Source: Hoeflea sp. BAL378
GTDB taxonomy: Bacteria > Pseudomonadota > Alphaproteobacteria > Rhizobiales > Rhizobiaceae
DNA: 56,628 nucleotides
Direction: 5' to 3'
NCBI RefSeq assembly: GCF_000759435.1
Contig: NZ_JRJG01000068.1
Coordinates: 1 to 56,628 of the forward strand
Each line of letters starts with the position of its first letter. Positions within the stretch are counted from its first letter, which is position 1. The position numbers and the translations under genes were made by a program. The notes under the pieces are model-generated. The model was not told where the DNA came from, made no database searches, and saw nothing but the letters and a program-made list of their open reading frames with translations. Of this stretch, positions 9,551 through 20,434 are shown one piece after another.

Positions 9551-10216
9551 TTACCAGGGCCACCAGCTACGCGTGCCGGTGCCGGCCTTCTTGGCCTCGG
9601 CGATGCGGCGCCGCTCCTTGGCCTTTTCCGGCTCGCCCAGGTCGCCGACCGGGGCGGTCTCGGCGGGCTGGCGGTAGGTCAGCGGCGGATCGGAGAGATA
9701 GCGGCGGCGATCGGAATAGGCGCCCTGCTGGATCCTGCGGCCTTCCTGGAATTTCTTGCGCTCGGCGGCGGACGCAAGCGTCTGGCCGGGCGTCGGCGGC
9801 CCGTCAGCCGCCCGGCCGGCGGTCGGTCCGGTCAGGCCGCTCGATGCGGACACCCGTCGCGCCAGCGGCGAACTGCCGGAGCTGTTGGGATTGGCGTCGG
9901 CCTCGGCGATCAGCCGCTTGCGGGTTTCCTCGGGCGATTCCACCCAGGCGGGATTGTTCTCGACCACGTTCTGCTGCGGCGCAGGAAGGCTCGCCGTGTC
10001 GGACGGCGTCACGATCGCCGGGCGCGGCTTGTATTCGATTCCCTCGGCCTTGTTGCTTCCGCCGATCGTGGCGATGTTGCCAAGGTCGTCAAGCAACTGC
10101 TCGGTCGACGACTTGTCGGTGCCATAGGTCGGGCCAAGGCAGCCGGACAACGTCAGGCTTGCGGCAATGAGTGCGCCGATGGTCACGCCGGCGCGATACT
10201 CTGTCTTCATTGTCAT
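9551..10216 (-). CDS. Putative lipoprotein of unknown function downstream of ileS
   Basis: The product (221 residues) starts with a lipoprotein signal peptide: basic n-region, hydrophobic GALIAASLTL and the lipobox LSGC with lipidated Cys26 (Cys24 if ATG 10210 is used). The rest is hydrophilic and rich in Pro, Ala, Arg and Asn with no recognised domain, and ends in a basic, Trp-containing tail (TGTRSWWPW). It lies 189 bp downstream of ileS on the same strand. In the genomes of related bacteria the lspA gene often follows ileS, but this protein is not a peptidase. No function is proposed. Confidence 0.75.
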   Translation of the reverse strand: MTMKTEYRAGVTIGALIAASLTLSGCLGPTYGTDKSSTEQLLDDLGNIATIGGSNKAEGIEYKPRPAIVTPSDTASLPAPQQNVVENNPAWVESPEETRKRLIAEADANPNSSGSSPLARRVSASSGLTGPTAGRAADGPPTPGQTLASAAERKKFQEGRRIQQGAYSDRRRYLSDPPLTYRQPAETAPVGDLGEPEKAKERRRIAEAKKAGTGTRSWWPW

Positions 10217-10405
10217 GCACTGGGTCCCGTCTCAGACAGTCATTTTCACATTCATGCTGCTTGTCGCCGCACAATCCGGCCTTTTTCAGGCAGGGTTTTA
10301 CCGGATCAACAGCGCAAGAGCAATTGACCCGGCAAAATTCGCTTTCCGGCCAAGGGCCTGGTCCCGCCGGACCCGGAAAGTTCCCGGGCCGGCAGGGCGA
10401 TCGGC

Positions 10406-13405
10406 TCAAAGCCGGCCGAGCGCCTTGAGTTCGCGCAGGGCGGCCGCGTCCCGGGCGGACACGTCCGGGAAGTCCGGATCGGAGCCGACATCGCCGGTGA
10501 TCCGCCACGAGCGGGCGCATTTCGTCCCTTCGGCAAGCGCCGGAACGACGGCCACGGCGCCGACATCGTCGAGGCGGAAGGCGTCAGCCGGCCCTGCATT
10601 GGTTTCGACGCGGACGCCGGAGGTGATGCAGATTTCGGCGAAATCGCTGTCGCCGACCGCTGCGACCAGCGCCGGGTCGGTGATGTAGACGACCGGCGCC
10701 GCCTCCAGCGACGAGCCGATGCGCTTGTCGCGCCGCTCGATTTCCAGCGCGCCGCTGACCACGCGCCGCACGGTGCGGATCTTCTTCCACTTCGCCGCAA
10801 GCGCGTCGTCGCGCCAGCCGGCCGGCACCTCGGGGAACTGCTCGAGATGCACCGATTCGGCCTCCGGCCTGTGGGAGAGCCAGGCCTCCTCCATGGTGAA
10901 GGGCAGCATCGGCGCGAGCCAGGTCACCAGGCATTCGAAGATCTTGGCGATCACCTGCAGCGACGCGCGACGGCGCGTGCTCGACGGCGCATCGCAATAG
11001 AGCGCATCCTTGCGGATGTCGAAATAGAACGCCGACAGCTCGATGTTGGAGAAATCGGTGAGCGCGCGGGCGATGCGCTTGAAGTCGAAACTGTCGTAGC
11101 CGGTGCGCACCAGTTGGTCGAGTTCCGAAAGCCGATGCAGCATCAGCCGCTCGAGTTCGGGCATGTCGGCGGGCGCAACCTGATCGCCCGCGTCATGCGC
11201 CAGCGTGCCCAGCATCCAGCGGATGGTGTTGCGGAGCTTGCGGTAGGCGTCGATGTTGGTCTTGATCACGGTCTTGCCGAGGCGCTGGTCCTCCCAGTAG
11301 TCCGTGTTCATCACCCAGAGCCTGAGGATGTCGGCGCCCGATTCCTTCATCACATCCTGCGGGAACACCTGGTTGTTCAGCGACTTCGACATCTTGCGGC
11401 CGTCCTCGGCCATGGTGAAGCCATGGGTGATGACGGCGTCGTAGGGCGCGCGGCCGCGGGTGGCGCAGCTTTCGAGCAGCGAGGAGTGGAACCATCCGCG
11501 ATGCTGGTCCGAGCCCTCGAGATAGACATCGGCCGGCCATTTGAGATCGGGCCGGTCCTCGAGCGTGAAGGCGTGGGTGCATCCCGAATCGAACCAGACA
11601 TCGAGAATGTCGGTGACCTGGATCCATTTCGGATCGCTCGCGAGATCGCCCAGGAAGCGGGCGCGCGCGCCCTCGGCGAACCAGGCGTCGGCGCCCTCCG
11701 TCTCGAAGGCTTCGAGGATTCGGGCGTTGACCGCCTCATCGACCAGCACGGTGCCGTCGACATCGGCGAAGACGGCGATCGGCACGCCCCAGGCGCGCTG
11801 GCGCGACAGCACCCAGTCGGGCCGGTCCTCGATCATGCCGCGCAGCCGGTTCTGGCCGGCGGCGGGGACGAAGCGGGTATCATCGATGGCCGACAGCGCG
11901 CGCGTGCGCAGCGTCGTGCCGTCGCCGAAATCCTTGTCCATGTGGACAAACCATTGCGGCGTGTTGCGGAAGATGATCGGCTTCTTCGAGCGCCAGGAAT
12001 GGGGGTAGTCGTGCTTGAGCCGGCCGCGGGCGAAGAGCGTGCCGGCCTCGATCAGCGCCTTGATGACCGAATCATTGGCGTCGCCCTTCTTGCCCTTGTC
12101 GTCGATGACGCGGGCCGGGCCGCCGTCGCGGTCGGGTCCGAGGCCGGGGGCGTCCTTGGTGTAGAAGCCGGCGTCGTCGACGGTGAACGGGATCGCGGAC
12201 GAGATGCCGCGGGCTTCGAGGTCGCGGGCCGCGTCCATCCACGCCTCGAAGTCCTCGCGACCATGGCCGGGCGCGGTGTGCACAAAGCCGGTGCCGGCGT
12301 CGTCGGTGACGTGATCGCCGGCGATCAGCGGAACGGGGAAGTCGTAGCCGCCGCCGAGGCCCTTGAGCGGGTGGGCGCAGACCATGCCTTCAAGGTCGGC
12401 CGGCTTGACATCGGAAAGCCGCTTGAACTGGAGTTTGGCCTTGGCGAAGCACTCCTCGGCCAACGCATCGGCGAAGATCAGTTTCTCGCCCGGTTGCGGG
12501 CCGAAATCGTTCTCCGCCGCCGTGACTTCATAGAGTCCGTAGGCGATGCGGGTCGAAAACGAGATGGCGCGGTTGCCCGGGATGGTCCAGGGCGTGGTGG
12601 TCCAGATGACCACAGAGGCGTCACGAAGATCAGCAGAAACCTGATTCTGCTGAGCAAGTGCGTCTTCATTCGGCTGGTCACCGCCATGGATACCAAAGGC
12701 GCCAGGCGCTTTCCTAACCGGAAACTTCACCCAGATCGTGTCGCTCTCGTAGGGCTGGTACTCGACCTCGGCCTCGGCCAGCGCGGTGCGTTCGACCACC
12801 GACCACATGATCGGCTTGGAGCCGCGATAGAGCTGGCCGGATTTGGCGATCTTCAAGAGTTCGCCGGCGATCCGCGCCTCGGCGTGGAAATCCATAGTCT
12901 TGTAGGGCTTGTCGAAATCGCCCTCGATGCCGAGACGCCTGAACTCGTCCGACTGCACCGACACCCAGTGCTCGGCATAGGCGCGGCATTCCTTGCGGAA
13001 CTCGATCATCGCCGCCGGCTCCTTGAGGTCGGGCTTCTCGCGGCCCTTGGAGCGGTAGTTCTCCTCCTCGATCTTCCATTCGATCGGCAGGCCGTGGCAA
13101 TCCCAGCCCGGCACGTAGTTGCTGTCGAAACCGCGCATCTGGAACGAGCGGGTGATCACGTCCTTGAGGATCTTGTTGAGTGCGTGGCCGATATGGATGT
13201 TGCCGTTGGCATAGGGCGGGCCGTCATGCAGCACATATTTCGGGCGGCCGGCCGAGGAGGCGCGCAGCCGGTCATAAAGCCGCATGTCCTGCCAGCGGGC
13301 GACCAGCTCCGGCTCCTTCTGCGGCAGCCCGCCGCGCATCGGGAAATCGGTCTCGGGCAGATAGAGCGTCTTGGAATAGTCGATCGTGTCGGTGGTGTCG
13401 GTCAT
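10406..13405 (-). CDS. ileS: Isoleucyl-tRNA synthetase
   Basis: The 999-residue class I synthetase has HIGH at residues 71-74 and KMSKS at 671-675. The editing (CP1) domain lies between them, including [12 protein letters not shown] and [11 protein letters not shown]. It charges tRNA-Ile. ATG 13405 (MTDTTD) is the natural start; the frame continues upstream without similarity. The C-terminal zinc finger is degenerate: the position where CxxCW is expected reads KCARSW, and the second Cys pair is absent. The gene diverges from the toxin-antitoxin operon. Confidence 0.96.
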   Translation of the reverse strand: MTDTTDTIDYSKTLYLPETDFPMRGGLPQKEPELVARWQDMRLYDRLRASSAGRPKYVLHDGPPYANGNIHIGHALNKILKDVITRSFQMRGFDSNYVPGWDCHGLPIEWKIEEENYRSKGREKPDLKEPAAMIEFRKECRAYAEHWVSVQSDEFRRLGIEGDFDKPYKTMDFHAEARIAGELLKIAKSGQLYRGSKPIMWSVVERTALAEAEVEYQPYESDTIWVKFPVRKAPGAFGIHGGDQPNEDALAQQNQVSADLRDASVVIWTTTPWTIPGNRAISFSTRIAYGLYEVTAAENDFGPQPGEKLIFADALAEECFAKAKLQFKRLSDVKPADLEGMVCAHPLKGLGGGYDFPVPLIAGDHVTDDAGTGFVHTAPGHGREDFEAWMDAARDLEARGISSAIPFTVDDAGFYTKDAPGLGPDRDGGPARVIDDKGKKGDANDSVIKALIEAGTLFARGRLKHDYPHSWRSKKPIIFRNTPQWFVHMDKDFGDGTTLRTRALSAIDDTRFVPAAGQNRLRGMIEDRPDWVLSRQRAWGVPIAVFADVDGTVLVDEAVNARILEAFETEGADAWFAEGARARFLGDLASDPKWIQVTDILDVWFDSGCTHAFTLEDRPDLKWPADVYLEGSDQHRGWFHSSLLESCATRGRAPYDAVITHGFTMAEDGRKMSKSLNNQVFPQDVMKESGADILRLWVMNTDYWEDQRLGKTVIKTNIDAYRKLRNTIRWMLGTLAHDAGDQVAPADMPELERLMLHRLSELDQLVRTGYDSFDFKRIARALTDFSNIELSAFYFDIRKDALYCDAPSSTRRRASLQVIAKIFECLVTWLAPMLPFTMEEAWLSHRPEAESVHLEQFPEVPAGWRDDALAAKWKKIRTVRRVVSGALEIERRDKRIGSSLEAAPVVYITDPALVAAVGDSDFAEICITSGVRVETNAGPADAFRLDDVGAVAVVPALAEGTKCARSWRITGDVGSDPDFPDVSARDAAALRELKALGRL

Positions 13406-13630
13406 GGTGTCGCAATCTTCTGGGCCGTTGGCCCGTGGTAGACAGTGTATCGGAGAGTTCGGAAGTGCGGCGCGCAAGAACGCCGAAATTGCCCGGTCTC
13501 CAGCGAGCCCTGCTCAGCGGGAAACCGGGACCATAATTCGTAGCGGCGGAATGCCTGTGATCGGGACAGCCGTGGTCATGGCGGGGCTTTTATCAATCTC
13601 TGCAATTTCAGGGAAGCGCAAAGTGCGCCA

Positions 13631-13659
13631 TTGCGAATTCCGCCACGTGCCCCTATTTT
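13631..13659 (+). promoter_or_regulatory. Candidate promoter of the xre-res operon
   Basis: TTGCGA (13631-13636) and TATTTT (13654-13659) are separated by 17 bp, 25 bp before the ATG at 13684. A ribosome-binding site GAGG lies at 13674-13677. Type II antitoxins usually repress such a promoter, but no clear inverted repeat is visible. Confidence 0.5.
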
Positions 13660-13683
13660 GAATGGCAACTGGCGAGGATCACG

Positions 13684-14217
13684 ATGACGCAATCGAGGAA
13701 ATCAAATCCCCATTCTCCCTCAAGGAAGAAGGCGGCCCGGGCACGCAATCAACCTCGGATGGCTGAACAGAAGTCGGGCGACAAAGCCGCCGATGGCGGG
13801 TTCATCTTGATGTCCGATGGATCAGGAATGGAGATCTTCACATCGCTCGGCAAAATGTCGAGGGACACGGGCGCGATCACGGTTCGGGCAGAAACAGCGG
13901 TGATAAATTCGCTGAAGTCCAGCGGCTTCACACTGCCGGAAATTACCAGGCTGGTCGTCTCCAAACGGTCCCTTGAGCGGCGTCAGCAGAACCGGGAACC
14001 CTTGAGCGCGACCGAGTCCGACCGGGCCTTGCGGCTGTCTCGCATTCACGACCATGCGGTGCGCGTCTTCGGTTCGGCGGAAAAAGCCAATCGCTGGCTG
14101 CGCAAGCCATCCCGCGCGCTTGACGGGGTGGTCCCGCTCGACCTTCTGGCGTCCGAAACCGGCGCACATATCGTTGACTCCGAGCTTCACGCGATCGATC
14201 ACGGCATGTTTGCCTGA
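13684..14217 (+). CDS. Xre/MbcA/ParS-type antitoxin
   Basis: The 177-residue protein has a basic, disordered N-terminus (~1-45), a helical Xre-like middle (FTLPEITRLVVSKRSLERRQ) and a C-terminal toxin-binding domain (HDHAVRVFGSAEKANRWLRKPSRALDGVVPLDLLASETGAHIV). The last two segments are the hallmark of Xre/MbcA/ParS (DUF2384) antitoxins. It should neutralise the RES toxin encoded 2 bp downstream and probably autoregulates the pair. The ATG at 13684 has GAGG 6 bp upstream; ATG 13744 is an alternative without one. Codon use is less GC-rich than in neighbouring genes, as is common for mobile toxin-antitoxin modules. Confidence 0.87.
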   Translation: MTQSRKSNPHSPSRKKAARARNQPRMAEQKSGDKAADGGFILMSDGSGMEIFTSLGKMSRDTGAITVRAETAVINSLKSSGFTLPEITRLVVSKRSLERRQQNREPLSATESDRALRLSRIHDHAVRVFGSAEKANRWLRKPSRALDGVVPLDLLASETGAHIVDSELHAIDHGMFA

Positions 14218-14219
14218 TC

Positions 14220-14654
14220 ATGCGGATCTGGCGGATCTCGAACCACGCCGATCTGTCGGGAATTGGCGGGACCTACCACGCCGGCCGCTGGAACCACCTC
14301 GGCAGGCGCATCGTCTATTGCGCCGAACACCCTGCGCTGGCCATGCTAGAATTGCTGGTCCATTTTGACCTCGAAGACCTGCCCGAAACCTATCAGTTGC
14401 TCGAGATCGATGTTCCCGACCGGCTGGCGGTTGAACCGGTGAACCTGCCTTCCGGCTGGAAAGACGATCCGGCGATATCGCGCGAAGCGTTCGAGGCGTT
14501 CTGCCATCAGGGCGACGCGCCGGTGATGCGCGTCCCCAGCATCATCATGCCGCATTGCTTTAACCTGCTGATCAATCCGGCTCACCCCGAACATGCGAAG
14601 CAGTCGATTGTTTCGGCGGAAATGCATCCGCTCGACCCGCGCTTTCTCAAGTAA
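14220..14654 (+). CDS. RES-domain toxin (NAD+-degrading)
   Basis: The 144-residue protein is a complete RES domain. The family's Arg-Glu-Ser pattern appears as GGTYHAGRWNHLGRRIVY (Arg23, Tyr33), E36, ALAMLELLVH (Glu44) and VPSIIMP (Ser107), followed by NLLINPAHP. Characterised RES toxins of Xre-RES pairs degrade NAD+ by phosphorolysis or hydrolysis and stop growth until the antitoxin returns. The gene starts 2 bp after the antitoxin stop, so translation is coupled. Nothing looks truncated, so it is probably active. Confidence 0.88.
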   Translation: MRIWRISNHADLSGIGGTYHAGRWNHLGRRIVYCAEHPALAMLELLVHFDLEDLPETYQLLEIDVPDRLAVEPVNLPSGWKDDPAISREAFEAFCHQGDAPVMRVPSIIMPHCFNLLINPAHPEHAKQSIVSAEMHPLDPRFLK

Positions 14655-14703
14655 GGCGCCCAGGTCCGGTCCTCGACTAAGCCGCCCAGGTCCGGTCCTC
14701 GAC
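14652..14703. repeat. 26-bp tandem duplication starting at the toxin stop codon
   Basis: Positions 14652-14677 and 14678-14703 are two adjacent 26-bp copies differing only at the fifth base (G versus C). The first three bases of copy one are the TAA stop of the RES gene. The shared 21-bp core starts CGCCCAGGTC. Confidence 0.95.
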
Positions 14704-14716
14704 GATCGTCGCGCGA

Positions 14717-15469
14717 CTACCGCTTCAACCGGTCATAGACCAGCCGGCGCATCAGGCCGGTCATCGGTTTGGGCAGGATCCGGCCGGCGATCGCGGCGAG
14801 GCGGTTGGCGCGGCCGGGGATGGAGGTCTTTTTGCCCGAGAGGACATCCGCCAGGATGAGGCCTGCCGCCAGATCGGGCTCCATGCGCCTGCTGGGATCG
14901 GCGCCCTCGGGCGCATAGGTCTCGGCATGCGCGGTGCGCAAGGGTCCGGGAAAGGCCACGGTGATGCTCACGCCCCTCGCCGCCGCGACCTTGTGCATGC
15001 TGCTGGCGTAGATCGCCAGCGCATCCTTGGAAGCGGCATAGGCGGCGGCGCCGGGATATCCGGTGAAATGCGACAGCGACGCGACGAAGGCGATGGCGGC
15101 CTGCGGGGCAAAGGCGCCGGCCTCGAACAGGCGGGCGGCGATCACCATCGGCGCCTCGGCATTGACGCGCAGCACCTCGAGATGGGTGCGGGCGGCGATC
15201 TCCTCGAAGCGCCCGGTGGCGCTGATCCCGGCGTTGAGCACCACCAGATCATAGGGGCCGGCGGCGATCAGGCCGGGCAGGACGCTGTCGAGCTGCGTGC
15301 GGCTCGCCAGATCGCACTGGATGAAGTCCGCCAGCGGCGCGTCGGGTTCAACCTGGTCGCGGTCGAGCACGACGACGGCGTAGCCGCGGGACGCCAGCCA
15401 GCGCACAAACGCCGCGCCGAGCCCGGCGCTGCCGCCGGTCACCAGCGCGCGCCTGTGCGGCCCGGTCAC
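14717..15469 (-). CDS. Short-chain dehydrogenase/reductase (second of pair)
   Basis: A classical SDR of 250 residues: cofactor motif TGGSAGLG (11-18), NAG (VVLNAGIS) and the catalytic YAASK motif after a Ser in FVASLSHFTG. The short acidic turn (VLDRDQ) after beta-2 favours NAD(H). The start is GTG 15469 in a GTGA overlap with the upstream SDR gene. The C-terminus (GRILPKPMTGLMRRLVYDRLKR) is basic, as in SDRs acting on lipids or ketones in this family. The substrate is unknown. Confidence 0.87.
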   Translation of the reverse strand: MTGPHRRALVTGGSAGLGAAFVRWLASRGYAVVVLDRDQVEPDAPLADFIQCDLASRTQLDSVLPGLIAAGPYDLVVLNAGISATGRFEEIAARTHLEVLRVNAEAPMVIAARLFEAGAFAPQAAIAFVASLSHFTGYPGAAAYAASKDALAIYASSMHKVAAARGVSITVAFPGPLRTAHAETYAPEGADPSRRMEPDLAAGLILADVLSGKKTSIPGRANRLAAIAGRILPKPMTGLMRRLVYDRLKR

Positions 15470-16185
15470 AGCCGCCGTCCCATGTAGGCGCCGCCGGAGA
15501 GATAGCGCGCCCAGGAGAGCGTGACGGGGGACCGCCGCGAGGCGATCGCCGAGGCCATCATCGACGCCATGTCGCCGGCCTCGAGGAACAGGGCGCGAAT
15601 CCAGCCCGGATCGTAACCGGCCTTGGCGTGGATCTCCGTCTTCGCCGGACCCGGATGCAGCACCTGCACCGAGACCTGGCCCTTCCACTCCGAGCGCAGC
15701 GACCGGGCGAGCCCGTGCAGCGCGGCCTTGGAGGCGGCATAGGCGGGAATCGTCGCCGAGCCCGTGTGCACCACCGAGCCGATCAGGGTCAGCGTTCCGC
15801 GGTTTTTCCTGAGCAGCGGATAGAGCGCCTGCGCCTGCAGCATCGCCGCCGCCAGATTGACATCGAGGGTCCGGCGGATCGCCTCCGTGCTGTCGATGCC
15901 CTCCCCGGCCGCCAGGCCGATGCCGGCATTGAGAACCGCGTTGTCGAGACCGTCCCAGCCGAAATCGCGGATGCCGCCGATCAGCGCCAGCGCTGCCATC
16001 TCCGGATCGCTCTGGTCGGCGACGATATAGCCGCAGCCGCGCGGCAGGGCGCCTTCGACCTCGGCCTTCGATTTGCGGCCCGAGAGCAGGATCTTGTGGC
16101 GGCCTGAGAGTTTCTTTGCCAGCGCCAGGCCCAACCCGGCATTGCCGCCGGTGATCAGGATGCGGCGGGCGCCGGAGCCGATCAC
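15466..16185 (-). CDS. Short-chain dehydrogenase/reductase (first of pair)
   Basis: A 239-residue SDR with TGGNAGLG (12-19), LNAGIG and the YAASK catalytic motif (IPAYAASKAALHGLARSL). The LSGRKSK turn after beta-2, with Arg and Lys in place of an Asp, favours NADP(H). The start is GTG 16185, overlapping the ribF stop (GTGA); its own stop overlaps the next SDR in the same way. The two SDRs are clearly different sequences, not a recent duplication. The substrate is unknown. Confidence 0.87.
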   Translation of the reverse strand: MIGSGARRILITGGNAGLGLALAKKLSGRHKILLSGRKSKAEVEGALPRGCGYIVADQSDPEMAALALIGGIRDFGWDGLDNAVLNAGIGLAAGEGIDSTEAIRRTLDVNLAAAMLQAQALYPLLRKNRGTLTLIGSVVHTGSATIPAYAASKAALHGLARSLRSEWKGQVSVQVLHPGPAKTEIHAKAGYDPGWIRALFLEAGDMASMMASAIASRRSPVTLSWARYLSGGAYMGRRL

Positions 16186-17171
16186 GCCGCGGGGCCGAAG
16201 GTCATGGCGGCATCGAGCGGCGACAGCGGCGTGAGCGCCCCCAGCACGGCGCGCGCCTCGGCCTCGTCGATCTTCATCTGCGCCACGAGTGGGTCGAGCC
16301 CATCAAATTTCTCCTCGCCGCGCAGCCTGGAGACGAAGGAGACCGTGCACTGCTCGCCATAGAGATCGCCCGCGAAATCGAACAGGAAAGTTTCGAGCAA
16401 CAGGGCGGCGCCCTCTTCATCGACGGTCGGGCGGCGGCCGAAGCTCGCCACGCCGTCATGGTGAGAACCGTCGGCGCGGCGGAACCTGACGGCGTAGATG
16501 CCCGGCATCAGCGCCGTTTCCGGGGGCAAGGCCATGTTGGCGGTGGGGTAGCCCAGGCTGCGGCCGAGCTTCTTGCCGTGCAGGACTTCGGCCGCCACCG
16601 CGTAGCGATAGCCGAGCAGGCCGTTGGCGAGGCCGGTGTCGCCGGTGGCCAGCGCATCGCGAATGCGGCTCGAGGACACCACCTCCCCGCCTTCGTCCGC
16701 AAAAGCCTCAACCAGCGTCACTCCGAAGCCGAAGCGCTTGCCGGCATCGATCAGAAAATCCGGATCGCCCTCACGCCCCTTGCCGAAATGGAAATCGTAG
16801 CCGGTGACGACGTGGCTGACGCCGAGGCGGCCCAAAAGGATGTCGGTGACGAAGTTCTCCGCCGAGCGGGAGGCGAAATCCCGGTCGAACTGCTGCTCGA
16901 AGACCGCGTCGAAATTCATCAGTTCGAGAAGCCGGGCCTTCAGCGGCGCCGGCGTCAACCGGAAGACCGGCTGGTCGGGACGGAAGACCGTGCGCGGATG
17001 CGGCTCGAAGGTCAGGGCGTTGGTGCGCGCCGACAGGCGGCCCGCCTGTTCCACGGCTTCCGACAGCACCTGCTGGTGGCCGCGATGGACGCCGTCGAAA
17101 TTGCCGATCGCGACCACGCCGCCCTTCAGGGCAGCGGGGAACCTGTCGAAATTTTGAATGCGTTGCGCCAT
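16182..17171 (-). CDS. ribF: Bifunctional riboflavin kinase / FAD synthetase
   Basis: The protein (329 residues) has an N-terminal FAD synthetase domain with the nucleotidyltransferase motif GNFDGVHRGH (23-32) and SSSRIRDAL, and a C-terminal riboflavin kinase domain with the GYPTAN phosphate/nucleotide motif. It makes FMN and then FAD from riboflavin. I start at ATG 17171 (MAQRIQ); the longer frame is shadow. It lies 22 bp after the HAD-hydrolase gene and is coupled to two SDR genes downstream. Confidence 0.94.
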   Translation of the reverse strand: MAQRIQNFDRFPAALKGGVVAIGNFDGVHRGHQQVLSEAVEQAGRLSARTNALTFEPHPRTVFRPDQPVFRLTPAPLKARLLELMNFDAVFEQQFDRDFASRSAENFVTDILLGRLGVSHVVTGYDFHFGKGREGDPDFLIDAGKRFGFGVTLVEAFADEGGEVVSSSRIRDALATGDTGLANGLLGYRYAVAAEVLHGKKLGRSLGYPTANMALPPETALMPGIYAVRFRRADGSHHDGVASFGRRPTVDEEGAALLLETFLFDFAGDLYGEQCTVSFVSRLRGEEKFDGLDPLVAQMKIDEAEARAVLGALTPLSPLDAAMTFGPAA

Positions 17172-17193
17172 TGAAGTCCTCACCTCGCGCCGA

Positions 17194-18054
17194 TCAGGCC
17201 AGCCATTCCATCCAAAAGGCCGGGGCGACCCCGGCCTGATCCAGGAAGGCCTGCAGGCGGGTCTCGTCGGTGCCGCGGTCCCCGGCATATTCGCGGGCAT
17301 GGATGCCGCGGGCGATGAACAGGGCCGGGACGCCATTGTCGAGCGCGCCGCGGATGTCGGTCGTCACGCCGTCGCCGATGGCCAGCGTGCGGGCGGCATC
17401 GACGCTGCCCCTAATCGCCCGCGCCCGCGCCATGGCTTCCACATAGATCGGCGCATGCGGCTTGCCGGCGATGCGGGTCTCGCCGCCGAGCTCGACATAG
17501 ATGTCGGCCAGGGCGCCGGCACAGGGCAGCAGGTGGTCGCCGCGTTCGACCACCCGGTCGGGATTGGCGCAGATGAGCGGCAGATGGCGGGCCTGGAAGC
17601 CGGCGAGCAGGGCGCGGTAGTCCTCGGCGGACTCGGTCTCGTCGTCGACGAGGCCGGTGCACAGCACCGCCCGGGCGGCGTCCGGCCCGACCAGATCGAC
17701 TTCGAGGCCCTCGACCAGCGTCCTGTCGCGATCGGGTCCGAGGAAGTAGAGCGCGCGCGGCGCATCCTTGACCAGTTGCCGGGTAACGTCGCCCGACGTG
17801 ACGATGTCGTCCCAGCAGTCCGGATCGACGCCGATGGTCTCGAACTGGCGGATGACGGCATCCGCGGGCCGGGGCGAATTTGTGATCAGGATAACGGTCT
17901 GACCCCGCTCGCGGGCGGCCTTCAGGGCCTCGACAGACAAAAGGAACGGGTTGACGCCGTTGTGGATGACACCCCATACATCGCACAACAAGACGTCGGC
18001 GCGATCGGTGAGCTGATCAAGATCGGTAATCCTGGCTGGCATGGGCACGGTCAT
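17194..18054 (-). CDS. HAD-superfamily hydrolase, TIGR01459 (NagD-like) type
   Basis: The 286-residue HAD hydrolase has motif I DVWGVIHNG (Asp25 nucleophile), motif II ILITNSP, motif III Lys in GGETRIAGKPHAPIY and motif IV IGDGVTTDIRGA. The second motif I Asp is replaced by Trp (DVW), as in the TIGR01459 group. It should be a phosphatase of unknown substrate. The start is ATG 18054 (MTVPMPARIT). It lies directly before ribF, with which it commonly clusters in alphaproteobacteria, so a role near flavin-nucleotide metabolism is possible but unproven. Confidence 0.88.
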   Translation of the reverse strand: MTVPMPARITDLDQLTDRADVLLCDVWGVIHNGVNPFLLSVEALKAARERGQTVILITNSPRPADAVIRQFETIGVDPDCWDDIVTSGDVTRQLVKDAPRALYFLGPDRDRTLVEGLEVDLVGPDAARAVLCTGLVDDETESAEDYRALLAGFQARHLPLICANPDRVVERGDHLLPCAGALADIYVELGGETRIAGKPHAPIYVEAMARARAIRGSVDAARTLAIGDGVTTDIRGALDNGVPALFIARGIHAREYAGDRGTDETRLQAFLDQAGVAPAFWMEWLA

Positions 18055-18170
18055 TTGCGGGCGGTTCCTTTCGGCACAACGATGTCGCCCAGCTTGCCGC
18101 CGAATACAAGACCCACGCGGTATTTTGCGATTTCGCCGGCATCGCATCGCTCCCCAATGCGCGGCGCTGG

Positions 18171-18200
18171 CTTGACTCTCGGGAGCAGGGCCCCTATCTC
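18171..18200 (+). promoter_or_regulatory. groESL promoter (RpoH-like)
   Basis: CTTGAC at 18171-18176 and CTATCTC at 18194-18200 resemble the alphaproteobacterial heat-shock sigma (RpoH) pattern CTTG...CYTATNT; TTGACT with TATCTC at 17 bp also fits the housekeeping sigma factor. It lies just upstream of the CIRCE element, so transcription should start within or next to that operator. Confidence 0.6.
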
Positions 18201-18206
18201 AGCCTC

Positions 18207-18235
18207 GCTAGCACTCTACAGAGGTGAGTGCTAGC
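18207..18235 (+). promoter_or_regulatory. CIRCE operator (HrcA binding site)
   Basis: This is a 10-9-10 inverted repeat, GCTAGCACTC-N9-GAGTGCTAGC, matching the CIRCE consensus TTAGCACTC-N9-GAGTGCTAA except at the outer T/A. HrcA binds it and represses groESL until heat stress. It lies 66 bp before groES. Confidence 0.93.
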
Positions 18236-18300
18236 GCACTCGCCGTGAGGCCCGATCGGGCTCTCAGCCGCTTCTGTCATTCGATCAAGGAATTTAGACA

Positions 18301-18597
18301 ATGGCAAAAACCAAGTTCCGTCCGCTCCACGACCGCGTTGTCGTCCGTCGTGTCGAGTCCGAAGAAAAAACAAAAGGCGGGATCATCATTCCGGATACCG
18401 CCAAGGAAAAGCCGCAGGAAGGCGAAATCATCGCCATCGGTTCCGGCATTCGCGATGAATCCGGCAAGCTCGTGCCGCTCGACGTCAAGGCAGGCGACCG
18501 CGTTCTGTTCGGCAAGTGGTCCGGCACCGAAATCAAGCTCGATGGCGAAGACCTTCTGATCATGAAGGAAAGCGACATCATGGGCGTTCTCGGCTGA
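18301..18597 (+). CDS. groES: Co-chaperonin GroES
   Basis: This 98-residue protein is full-length Gro[36 protein letters not shown] contains the mobile loop that binds GroEL, and [31 protein letters not shown] is the standard C-terminus. Seven copies cap the GroEL ring. It is first in the operon with groEL 69 bp downstream, under CIRCE/HrcA and probably RpoH control. Confidence 0.98.
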   Translation: MAKTKFRPLHDRVVVRRVESEEKTKGGIIIPDTAKEKPQEGEIIAIGSGIRDESGKLVPLDVKAGDRVLFGKWSGTEIKLDGEDLLIMKESDIMGVLG

Positions 18598-18666
18598 GCC
18601 GAAGTTCCACCCTGTCCATCCAATCTGCCTCAACACGATGGGCCTCAGGCCCGGGAGTTAAGTTAA

Positions 18667-20310
<1,644 letters not shown>

Positions 20311-20408
20311 CAGGGCGCAAGCCCTGGTACGGATGCGCTCCAGCACCCGGCCAACACCCTTTGCTGCGGGCCCGTGAAACGGCCCGGAGCGGGGTGTCGC
20401 AAAGAACA

Positions 20409-20434
20409 AGGGTGGTCTCGCGACCGCCCTTTTT
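20409..20434 (+). terminator. Rho-independent terminator after groEL
   Basis: The stem AGGGTGGTC / GACCGCCCT (20409-20417 and 20422-20430, one G-U pair) has a TCGC tetraloop and is followed by TTTTT. A second small hairpin (CAGGGC-GCAA-GCCCTG, 20311-20326) sits right after the groEL stop. Confidence 0.85.

Noticed and set aside
10847..13441. 864-codon open frame antisense to ileS
   Set aside because: Typical long antisense frame created by high GC at third positions; translation is Arg/Gly/Ala-rich with no family similarity, and ileS on the other strand is certain.
20311..20326. Small hairpin directly after groEL as terminator
   Set aside because: Six-base stem without a T-run; the hairpin at 20409-20434 is the better terminator.
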